From NCBI RefSeq assembly GCF_001310955.1, contig NZ_BAZX01000039.1, positions 1-33,670 on the forward strand: DNA of 33,670 bases. The letters are read 5' to 3'. Each line of letters opens with the position of its first letter. The first letter of the stretch is position 1. This document shows, one piece after another, positions 18,833 to 25,417 of this stretch. A program made the translations under genes and the position numbers. The notes under the pieces were generated by a model. The model saw only the letters and a list, made by a program, of their open reading frames with translations. It had not been told where the DNA came from and ran no database searches. This DNA comes from Marinifilum fragile JCM 15579 (GTDB lineage Bacteria; Bacteroidota; Bacteroidia; Bacteroidales; Marinifilaceae).

Positions 18833-19135
18833 TTATTCAGGTAAGGTTCGGGAAATTAAAAATTTGGAATCTTCTTCAGCTTTAAGGCCATGCATTTGTC
18901 CTTTCTCGAAAGAGACGAAGTCATCCTCTTCGATGGCGTAGATTGTTCCTTCAATATCGAAGCTTAGTTTTCCTTTAATCAGATACAGTACAGCATTTGC
19001 AGGAGCAGGTTGGGGAGGAATTTCCATTCCCTTTTCGACACTTACAATAAGACTTTCGAATTGTGAGTTCGAATAGATTTGTTCTTTCTGAATTTTAGAT
19101 GTTTCGATTGTTGAGGATAGCTTTTTTACGAACAT
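18833..19135 (-). CDS. small cupin-domain protein
   Basis: 100 aa, a single cupin barrel: VLYLIKGKLSFDIEGTIYAIEEDDFVSFEKGQMHGLKA. The first cupin motif has lost most of the usual metal-binding histidines, but GQMHGL keeps His of motif 2, so metal binding is uncertain. It could be a sugar, ligand or redox sensing barrel; no function can be assigned. It is transcribed away from the neighbouring DUF4440 gene (69-bp divergent gap). Confidence 0.8.
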   Translation of the reverse strand: MFVKKLSSTIETSKIQKEQIYSNSQFESLIVSVEKGMEIPPQPAPANAVLYLIKGKLSFDIEGTIYAIEEDDFVSFEKGQMHGLKAEEDSKFLISRTLPE

Positions 19136-19204
19136 AGATTTTGAAATTGGGATTTATTGCTTGAAAATAAGTATTTTTCTTTATTGAATTAAAACCACTA
19201 AAAT

Positions 19205-19666
19205 ATGAAAATGTCGGTAGGAAAAGTATTATATCTCTTTTTAATTGGGGTGTTGATTACAGCTTGTACTCCAAAAGTTGATGTGGAAGTATGCAAGCAG
19301 GAAATCCTTCAAGTGGATGAGGAATTCTCAGATTTTTCGGTAAAACATGGAATGAAAAAGGCCTTTTATGTTTTCGCAGATGATTCGGCAGTAATGTTGA
19401 GAGAAAATTCTTATCCCATTATGGGAAAAGAAGCAATAAAACAACTTTTCTCTAACACAAACGATTCTGGGTTTAGTTTGAGCTGGAAACCTTCTTTTGC
19501 CGAGGTATCTCATTCTGGTGATTTGGGCTATACCTATGGCATCTATCATTACACCACTCCTGATACCATTACAAAAGGCACCTATGTATCCATTTGGAAA
19601 AAGGGATCAGATGGAAAATGGAAATATGTATTGGATTCAGGAAATCAGGGGCTTGGGAAAGATTAG
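19205..19666 (+). CDS. DUF4440/SnoaL-like lipoprotein
   Basis: 153 aa with a lipoprotein signal (hydrophobic stretch then LITAC, Cys at about 21). The body fits the NTF2-like DUF4440 pattern: VDEEFSDFSVKHGMKKAFYVFADDSAVM...GKEAIKQLF...GDLGYTYGIYHY...GTYVSIWKKGSDGKWKYVLDSG. It is probably anchored to the outer membrane facing the periplasm. Function unknown. Its stop codon overlaps that of the convergent rarD gene by 4 bp (TTAG). Confidence 0.85.
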   Translation: MKMSVGKVLYLFLIGVLITACTPKVDVEVCKQEILQVDEEFSDFSVKHGMKKAFYVFADDSAVMLRENSYPIMGKEAIKQLFSNTNDSGFSLSWKPSFAEVSHSGDLGYTYGIYHYTTPDTITKGTYVSIWKKGSDGKWKYVLDSGNQGLGKD

Positions 19667-20559
19667 TTCGCTTCTTTCTTTTGTCTGGTTCCTTGTATCA
19701 TGGAAATGGTATAAAGAACCAATGCAAACCAAATCAATGAAAATGCAATGATTTGCTCTTTTTTAAAGGCTTCATCGTATACAAATACTCCAATTAAAAG
19801 CATTAGTGTAGGGCCAATGTATTGCATAAAGCCAATGGCCGATAATGGGATTCGTTGTGCTCCTTTGGCAAACCAATACAATGGTAGAGTGGTAACAATA
19901 CCGGTAAGCATTAAGTAAGCATCGGTAGAGATATCGCCGGAGAACAAAGCTCCGCTATGATCGAAAAGTTTCCAAAAGATAAAGCCAGCTGCAAGGGGAG
20001 CCAAAATAAAAGTTTCGACTGTTAAGGCTGGGATGGCTTCTATGCCTGCAGTTTTTTTTACCAAGCCGTAAAATCCAAATGACAATGCCAAAATAATGGC
20101 AATCCAAGGAAAACGACCATAATCAATGGTAAGGTAGATTACTGAAACGGAGGCAATGATTAATGCAACTATTTTAAGTGTATTCAGGCGTTCTTTCAGG
20201 ATGATCATTCCCAACAAAACGTTTACAATCGGGTTGATGTAATAACCCAAACTGGCTTCCACAATTTGATTGATGTTTACCGCATAGATGAACAATCCCC
20301 AGTTGCCGCCAATTAATAGGGAGGAGACAATCAGGCTGTTTCGTGTTTTCTTCTGCTTGAGCAGCGCAATGATGTTCCTCTGCTTCTTTATCAGGATGAA
20401 TAGCAAGAGGAAAACGAAAGACCAAAAAATTCGATGAGCCAAAACTTCCATGGCTGGAATATTGCTCAATAGCTTCCAAAACAAAGGCAATATGCCCCAA
20501 GCAAAAAAGGCTTGCAATGCATAAATGTATCCTAATGTATTGTTCTTGCTGTTTTCCAT
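19663..20559 (-). CDS. rarD: RarD-like EamA/DMT-superfamily transporter
   Basis: 298 aa from the ATG at 20559, matching the usual RarD length (296 in E. coli). A longer frame from 20607 would add 16 residues before MENSKNN. It has ten membrane helices. The RarD pattern is strong: GYIYALQAFFAWGILPLFWKLL, ASLGYYINPIVNVLLGMIILKERL and AIGFMQYIGPTLMLLIGVFVYDEAF. RarD was named for a chloramphenicol-sensitivity phenotype; its natural substrate is unknown. It is convergent with the DUF4440 gene. Confidence 0.9.
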   Translation of the reverse strand: MENSKNNTLGYIYALQAFFAWGILPLFWKLLSNIPAMEVLAHRIFWSFVFLLLFILIKKQRNIIALLKQKKTRNSLIVSSLLIGGNWGLFIYAVNINQIVEASLGYYINPIVNVLLGMIILKERLNTLKIVALIIASVSVIYLTIDYGRFPWIAIILALSFGFYGLVKKTAGIEAIPALTVETFILAPLAAGFIFWKLFDHSGALFSGDISTDAYLMLTGIVTTLPLYWFAKGAQRIPLSAIGFMQYIGPTLMLLIGVFVYDEAFKKEQIIAFSLIWFALVLYTISMIQGTRQKKEAN

Positions 20560-20654
20560 GTGTATGACTTGATTTTGGATTGCCGCAAATGTAAGGAAAT
20601 TATGCATCAGATTTTACCATGATTAAAATTTGATATGAAGAAAGATTGGAAATA

Positions 20655-20783
20655 TTGCCTGAAGGGCAAAGATCATTCTAGCCCAGGGGAAGGGAGCGAA
20701 GCGACTGTTGCCCTGGGTTAATGGGTTGCAATAAAACGTCGCAACTGGGTAAGTTGTTTTGTAGGGTGAATTTTATTGCGACG
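20655..20783. repeat. 129-bp structured intergenic repeat, copy 1
   Basis: It begins TTGCCTGAAGGGCAA (hairpin), then AGCCCAGGG...CCCTGGGTT arms around GGGAGCGAAGCGACTG, then CGTCGCAA (20737-20744) mirrored by TTGCGACG (20776-20783), with the overlapping alternative pair CAATAAAA/TTTTATTG. A second copy of equal length in the same orientation lies 312 bp on. It looks like a REP-type element; no transposase is nearby. Confidence 0.75.
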
Positions 20784-21095
20784 GAAATGAATTGTTTGTT
20801 TTGTCTTCAAGCCAGACGGGCTATCTTTTGTCATTACCACAAAAGAATCAAAAGTCTAGGTGTAAGCACTCTGCGACCCATCACGGCTCAATGATGAAAA
20901 GAAATAATAGTTGCGTTCGTGCCTTACTCCACAGAATTTCTTTTTGATCATCATGTTTCGCCTATGGGTACCCCACCTGCGTTGCTCATACCAAACTGAC
21001 TTGAATGGTTTGTGGGATTAATTTGAAGTGGGACCCAAAAAGCTTTCGTGGAGGCGACAGGGAGAGGAGTATAGTAGAGTTGTTTTAATCTTATT

Positions 21096-21224
21096 TTGCC
21101 TGAAGGGCAAATATCATATAGCCCAGGGGAAGGGAGCGAAGCGACTGCCGCCCTGGCTTAATGGATTCTGCAATAAATCGTCGCAACTGGGTAGGTTGTT
21201 TTGTGAGGGGTGTTTATTGCGACG
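21096..21224. repeat. 129-bp structured intergenic repeat, copy 2
   Basis: Same layout and orientation as the copy at 20655: TTGCCTGAAGGGCAA, AGCCCAGGG...CCCTGG, then CGTCGCAA (21179-21186) and TTGCGACG (21217-21224). The distal arm CAATAAA/TTTATTG is kept although the bases between differ. A 72-codon open frame at 21028-21246 only runs through this repeat and is not a gene. Confidence 0.75.
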
Positions 21225-21292
21225 AAAAAGGATGGTTTTACCATAGAAAACTCTCACAAATATCCTACGCCTTCATATTCTTAGTACAACTT

Positions 21293-21310
21293 CCTCTCCT
21301 CAAGGAGAGG
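21293..21310. repeat. perfect short hairpin
   Basis: CCTCTCCT and AGGAGAGG with a 2-nt loop, followed by ATTGAGGTGAGGTG. No T-run, so probably not a terminator. Confidence 0.5.
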
Positions 21311-21331
21311 ATTGAGGTGAGGTGATCTGAA

Positions 21332-21583
21332 ATGGATTGTGCGAAAAAGAAAATAGATTGTACGAAAATAGAAATAGACTGTACGAAAATGTAAATAGAT
21401 AGCTCGAAAATGCAAATAGATCCCCCAGAAAAGGAAATAGACTGTACGAAAATGAAAATAAATCGATCCAGAATGAAGGAAAATTAATTCAGAATGGAAG
21501 AAAATTGATTTAGAATGAAGGAAAATTAATTCAGAAAGGAAGAAAATCCATTGAGAATGAAAGAAAATCGAGAAATAATCTAG
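21332..21583 (+). repeat. 21-bp imperfect tandem repeat that keeps a heptad reading frame (decayed repeat gene)
   Basis: About twelve units of 21 bp (one of 22), e.g. TAGACTGTACGAAAATGTAAA. From the ATG at 21332 one frame runs to the TAG at 21581 and reads as seven-residue repeats: MDCAKKK IDCTKIE IDCTKM(stop) IDSSKMQ IDPPEKE IDCTKMK, then RMKEN/RMEEN units. It is interrupted by four in-frame stops. The period of 21 = 3 x 7 and the preserved heptad suggest a former repeat-protein gene or a coding-capable minisatellite. Confidence 0.6.
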
Positions 21584-21853
21584 GTAAATTGAACCATGAT
21601 GAAAGTAATTCCATTCAGTTTGTTCAAGTTCTAAAGAAGATTTCTAATACCAAGGAGGAATATAGAAATGTTTGAGGGAGGAGGAGTTATACTGGCGGCA
21701 AGATGATGGGAATAGCTTTCGATGATACGGGAAATGTAAGAGAAAAGGAGTGGGTGATGTAATAATATTGGCATTGATTTAAAATAGGAACTTGTAAGGG
21801 AGCCAATAATGGCTTAATAAGCCTAAGGTACCATACTTTCCAATTGTATTAAA

Positions 21854-21882
21854 CCCCCAAGTGACTGGGGGCTTTTGTATTT
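21854..21882 (+). terminator. terminator-like hairpin
   Basis: CCCCCA (21854-21859) and TGGGGG (21866-21871) around AGTGAC, followed by CTTTTGTATTTT. No gene immediately upstream; it would stop transcription entering the cassette array. Confidence 0.6.
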
Positions 21883-22102
21883 TCAATCAATATTAATAAT
21901 GGATTGATAAATTCTATTGCAGTTTATTGGGATAAATATTTTGTTTGGTAATAATTGTTGTTAAATTCGAGATGGTGTTTTTATTACAAGAGATATGAAC
22001 TTGTATGGGTGAAAAATTTCTTGCAAAAATTAAAAGTCCAAAGGGCTCAATTTTAGATTGTAAATAATTCAATAATAATAACATACAAAAATTAACGGAT
22101 AT

Positions 22103-22143
22103 GTGAAATATAGTGCATTGCACTATATACTTACGTTGTGCAC
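22103..22143 (+). repeat. short attC-like site or array left edge
   Basis: GTGAAATATAGTGCA (22103-22117) and TGCACTATATACTTAC (22119-22134) form a near-perfect stem with a one-base loop, followed by GTTGTGCAC (22135-22143), which opens the first cassette. No RYYYAAC box of the usual kind precedes it, and the spacer typical of the other sites is absent. It may be a truncated or minimal site, or mark the array boundary. Confidence 0.5.
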
Positions 22144-22191
22144 CATAAAAAAACGAGACACCGAACTACAGAAACGAACAAAAACATATAA

Positions 22192-23118
22192 ATGAAAAAA
22201 ATTTTAATACCGATTTTTGCAATTTTAATTTTAGGTTGTAATCAGACAGATAAGGATGGATATATTTTACCCGATTGGCAACAAGGAGACTATAGATTTA
22301 TAAAGACTGAGGTTTCATCTTTTAGCAGAGTTAATAATGATACGATTTATAATTTATCAGCTAAAAACGAGTATAAGTTTAGCGTAGTTGGAGTATCGAA
22401 AGATTTCTACACGATTGAAATGCAGAATATTTCAAAGCCTGATTTTGACTTCACAATAGGGATTGATTCGGTTGGAAATGATATTAATAAAATGATGTCT
22501 TTACTGCAGAGTTTTCCCAAAATTTCAATTCCATATCAAGTAAGGATAACAAAATCTGGAGAAATTGATGAAATTGTAGATTGGGAAACAGTACTTGATA
22601 AATTTGTAGCTAAAATTATGCATATAGCCGATAGTATTGGATTTAGACCAGAGGAACATCAATATATGAAACAGTATTTTAGTTCAACTATTGGGATTGA
22701 GGAGAATCTAAGAAACACTTTATTTAAAGAGATTTCGGACAATCTTGATTTATACAACACTAAAATCCCTGAACCTGATTCAATAGTAACAGAAAAGATT
22801 CAAGTTCCAAATCCGAATACAGGAATGATTGTTAATGCAAAACTTCACTATAAGACATTGTCGGTTACAAATGGCATCTATGAGATTGAGATGAGAATAG
22901 AATTTGATGATGATATATTTTCAAACTCAGACGATTTTGTAGAAGACTTCTTCAATAAAGACTCGACTAAAGAGACTTTTAAACCTGATTTGGAAAATTA
23001 TTCGATTTTCTATTGGAATTCTACTACCTCATGGATTGATAGTTCAAGATTTCATATGAATCTTATAGCTGATACGATTGAAGTTAGGATGAAGACAAAA
23101 ACATTGATGTACAAATAA
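22192..23118 (+). CDS. unrecognised lipoprotein (cassette gene)
   Basis: 308 aa. The N-terminus MKKILIPIFAILILGCNQ is a lipoprotein signal with the lipobox ILGC (Cys16), so the mature protein is membrane-anchored in the envelope. The rest is acidic, beta-rich and without cysteines or recognisable catalytic motifs (e.g. GDYRFIKTEVSSFSRVNND, YQVRITKSGEIDEIVDWETVLDKF). The layout, a repeated-strand N-terminal part followed by a helical middle, is common among Bacteroidota lipoproteins of unknown function. It is the only gene of the first array cassette; the stop codon is 4 bp before the closing box GGTGCACAAC. Confidence 0.7.
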   Translation: MKKILIPIFAILILGCNQTDKDGYILPDWQQGDYRFIKTEVSSFSRVNNDTIYNLSAKNEYKFSVVGVSKDFYTIEMQNISKPDFDFTIGIDSVGNDINKMMSLLQSFPKISIPYQVRITKSGEIDEIVDWETVLDKFVAKIMHIADSIGFRPEEHQYMKQYFSSTIGIEENLRNTLFKEISDNLDLYNTKIPEPDSIVTEKIQVPNPNTGMIVNAKLHYKTLSVTNGIYEIEMRIEFDDDIFSNSDDFVEDFFNKDSTKETFKPDLENYSIFYWNSTTSWIDSSRFHMNLIADTIEVRMKTKTLMYK

Positions 23119-23122
23119 TTAC

Positions 23123-23260
23123 GGTGCACAACATTTTGTATAAGTAATGGCAGGGAAAGTGCTAAATATTAAGTTTTGTAACACGCTCAAACTGTGTAGC
23201 GGTTTGACAGGAAAGCACCACGCAATCTGCCACTACTCATACAATTTTCCGTTAGGGTGC
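23123..23260 (+). repeat. attC-like site
   Basis: Closing box GGTGCACAAC (23123-23132) is the reverse complement of GTTGTGCACC at 22135. Arms TTGTATAAGTAATGGCAG (23136-23153) and CTGCCACTACTCATACAA (23227-23244) differ at two positions. It ends with the opening box GTTAGGGTGC (23251-23260). The spacer has AGTGCTAAAT and GTAGCGGTTTGACAGG. It is nearly identical to the site at 32262. Confidence 0.88.
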
Positions 23261-23348
23261 ATTAAAAACTGCCGATGCTTTGTCTGAAATCGTTAGTATA
23301 CTTTGAGCAATAGGAATTATGAATCCGAATAAATAAATATTAAGAGAT

Positions 23349-24083
23349 ATGAGTAGAGTCATTATAATAGTCATTGCTCTAACATGCTTTTATTCATGCG
23401 ATATTCAACTTGATAGGTTTAATGAATTTTTTTCTCAAGAATATCACCAAACAGAGATAGAAATCAATAGAAACCAAAGCATGGGTTCATTTAAACGATA
23501 CTTGGATAGTTTATCTTGCTCCATTGCGTTTTCTGATAAAGAAGAAAATAACTTGCCATTCATTTATTTCAATCCAAAATCAAAACGCATCACTAACAAA
23601 AAAAATAACTCTTATAAATTAGGATTGTATTTGTATCCATGCCAATATGGTGAATTTGACATACTTTATCGCAATAAATTGGAGATAAGGATGGACACCA
23701 ATATGGAAATAGCAATTGAGAATATAAAAGTACGATTAGATAGCATACCTAATTTTGTGAAAACTCACATTTTGAATTTCGGAAAAGATCCTAACTATTC
23801 AACAAAGCCCCAAAGTGCTTTAATAGAAATTTCATTAGATAATAAGCTTGTAGTCGGAGACATGGAGCCTATATTAGATAAAGTAATAGAAGGATACCGA
23901 AACACCCTTCTTTTCTATTTGGATCAGAGCAAAAGAAATATTGAGGACTTAAGTGAAGAAGAAATAAAGAAAGTAAAAGAAGAAATTCCTTTCAACATAT
24001 GGATAGAGTCACAGCAGTTAAAACTTCCGCCCCCAAAAGAACCAAGGAAAAATAAATTAACGCACCCTAACAGCGGGTCATAG
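23349..24083 (+). CDS. unrecognised lipoprotein (cassette gene)
   Basis: 244 aa. MSRVIIIVIALTCFYSCDIQ is a lipoprotein-type signal (lipobox FYSC, Cys17). The body is charged, and the second half (SALIEISLDNKLVVGDMEPILDKVIEGYRNTLLFYLDQ) suggests an alpha/beta domain, loosely like periplasmic domains of ExbD-type proteins, but without enough similarity to name it. The last eight residues (LTHPNSGS) and the stop are encoded inside the following attC-like site, so the C-terminus depends on cassette position. Sole gene of its cassette. Confidence 0.65.
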   Translation: MSRVIIIVIALTCFYSCDIQLDRFNEFFSQEYHQTEIEINRNQSMGSFKRYLDSLSCSIAFSDKEENNLPFIYFNPKSKRITNKKNNSYKLGLYLYPCQYGEFDILYRNKLEIRMDTNMEIAIENIKVRLDSIPNFVKTHILNFGKDPNYSTKPQSALIEISLDNKLVVGDMEPILDKVIEGYRNTLLFYLDQSKRNIEDLSEEEIKKVKEEIPFNIWIESQQLKLPPPKEPRKNKLTHPNSGS

Positions 24084-24200
24084 CGCATGCCGCAGTTTGG
24101 CTCGGCTGGATGCAGAAGTGAGAATTTGAACAACAGAACAACTTTTAACAAACCTGCAGAAGCGGCGGCACGACGCCATACCCGCGAAACGTTAGGCGTC
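24062..24200 (+). repeat. attC-like site
   Basis: Closing box GCACCCTAAC (24062-24071) is the reverse complement of the opening box GTTAGGGTGC at 23251. Arms at 24073-24093 (GCGGGTCATAGCGCATGCCGC) and 24165-24185 pair with small bulges. Next opening box GTTAGGCGTC at 24191-24200. The spacer is unlike that of the 23123/32262 pair. Confidence 0.85.
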
Positions 24201-24218
24201 ATATTGAACCGTAAACAA

Positions 24219-25004
24219 ATGAAACTGATATTAACAATATTGACTTTAATTCTTTGTCTAAATTCTCATTGTCAGAAAATGGATGATAAGTCTTTGACTA
24301 CAGACAACAAGATTTTTGAATTAAACCAAAATCAACCTGGAGAATCACAATTTTTAATCATCAAAGACTTAAAAAATAATGTTCTAAAAAAAGTAGAATT
24401 GGAGAAAGAATATGACCCTTATAGGTTTATGACCATGAGCACAGGGAAAAGTCAAATTGCAATAATTGGTGGTCGCTATAAATTTTTCACTCTTAATTGC
24501 AGTTCCAATAATATTTTCGGACCATTTAGTGCACAACAGCGTGAGTTAGGACAAGATGCCCAAAGTGGTGTATTCTATGCTTATAAACTAATTGAGAATA
24601 ATAAATACCTATTGGCAAATGCGCTTGACTTTGGACTTTATTGCTACGACATCGAAAATTTGAATAAAATAGAAACTGTTAACTTCTTCAAACCAGATCC
24701 AATATTTTACAAAGGCAAATATCACTTCCTTGACTCAGAAATAAATAACGAATACTGCATGATTTCAGCATCTTGTGGAAATTATTCAACTGATATTGAG
24801 TCTGACATCTTATTTAAAAACATAAAACTTCAACAAGACAAAAACCAAAATATAAAAAAACGAATAGTACTGAACAGATATCTAATTTTAAATCAGATAA
24901 GTGAAGATTCAACCAACTCAGAGTTAATTGTTGACTTGGAATCTGGAATATTATTGAGTACACAAAAAGACAACGAATTAATAAAGGAAATATTAAAAGA
25001 ATAA
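24219..25004 (+). CDS. unrecognised exported protein (cassette gene)
   Basis: 261 aa from the ATG at 24219. The open frame extends back to 24087, but that part lies inside the attC-like site and is not real coding. MKLILTILTLILCLNSHCQ is a signal peptide, possibly of lipoprotein type (Cys14 or Cys18). The mature part has repeated strands (FLIIKDLKNNVLKKVELEKEY, SQIAIIGGRYKFFTLNC, LANALDFGLYCYDIENL, FFKPDPIFYKGKYHFLDSE) compatible with a small beta-propeller-like fold; no family recognised. Sole gene of its cassette. Confidence 0.65.
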   Translation: MKLILTILTLILCLNSHCQKMDDKSLTTDNKIFELNQNQPGESQFLIIKDLKNNVLKKVELEKEYDPYRFMTMSTGKSQIAIIGGRYKFFTLNCSSNNIFGPFSAQQRELGQDAQSGVFYAYKLIENNKYLLANALDFGLYCYDIENLNKIETVNFFKPDPIFYKGKYHFLDSEINNEYCMISASCGNYSTDIESDILFKNIKLQQDKNQNIKKRIVLNRYLILNQISEDSTNSELIVDLESGILLSTQKDNELIKEILKE

Positions 25005-25012
25005 AAATACGA

Positions 25013-25146
25013 ACGCCTAACAAAGTGTAAATTTCAGAGCGGGGTTGGTGGTTTTCGAGCCGCGGATTCTCGCATGAACGTCACGTCCTACCGGACGCTG
25101 ACGCTCACCGAAATCCGCTCCGCAACTTACACCAACCGTTAGCTGC
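25013..25146 (+). repeat. attC-like site
   Basis: Closing box ACGCCTAAC (25013-25021) complements the opening GTTAGGCGT at 24191. Arms GTGTAAATTTCAGAGCGG (25025-25042) and CCGCTCCGCAACTTACAC (25115-25132) match at 15 of 18. Next opening box GTTAGCTGC at 25138-25146 starts the Qat cassette. Confidence 0.87.
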
Positions 25147-25241
25147 AAGTGAAAAGAACGAAACTGCAACTTTGAAACCTGATTATAAATATTGAAAAAA
25201 CGAAAAATAAATATTGGCTCATTGATTGAAGGTTGGTGCAA

Positions 25242-25257
25242 GAAAAAAATAGTTTTT
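25242..25257 (+). repeat. 16-bp inverted repeat, left copy
   Basis: GAAAAAAATAGTTTTT is the perfect reverse complement of 30193-30208. The outer flanks are also loosely mirrored: GCTCATTGATTGAAG here, CTTCGATTGAGC near 30221. Confidence 0.65.
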
Positions 25258-25303
25258 GCCAGCCCGCTTCTGCCCTTCGGGACAGTTGGGGAAGCCCACG
25301 CAC

Positions 25304-25366
25304 ATTGCACACATTTGCAAATCGCACAAGCTGACCCACAAGCCGAAATTTGCAAAAGAGTGCAAT
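25304..25366 (+). repeat. structured hairpin element upstream of qatA
   Basis: Outer stem ATTGCAC/GTGCAAT (25304-25310, 25360-25366), symmetric internal loop ACA/AGA, inner stem TTTGCAAAT/ATTTGCAAA (25314-25322, 25348-25356) and a loop starting CGCACAAGC. The same architecture with different paired bases occurs after qatD (30105-30162). Lying about 50 bp before the qatA start, it could be a leader RNA structure or a folded DNA signal. Confidence 0.75.
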
Positions 25367-25417
25367 TTTTATCCATCACGCAAATAACAAGTATATTTAC
25401 CTTAACAAGAAAAAATA

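Larger units (their letters stand above)
20608..22102. other. gene-free stretch rich in repeats between the chromosomal block and the cassette array
   Basis: No convincing gene is present. It holds the two 129-bp structured repeats (20655, 21096) with 312 bp between them, a perfect 8-bp-arm hairpin (21293), the 21-bp tandem repeat (21332) and a terminator-like hairpin (21854). The segment at 20784-21095 contains TTTTGT/ACAAAA and GC-richer sequence unlike the surroundings; it may be a decayed mobile element. The stretch around 21600-21850 and 21890-22100 shows nothing recognisable. Confidence 0.6.

Noticed and set aside
21028..21246. 72-codon open frame
   Set aside because: It runs through the second 129-bp structured repeat; the coding potential is an accident of the repeat.
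21332..21583. CRISPR array
   Set aside because: The 21-bp repeats are directly adjacent with no spacers and are degenerate; there are no cas genes.
24087..24218. Longer N-terminus for the exported protein at 24219
   Set aside because: The extension lies in the attC-like site, whereas the internal ATG begins a clean signal peptide.
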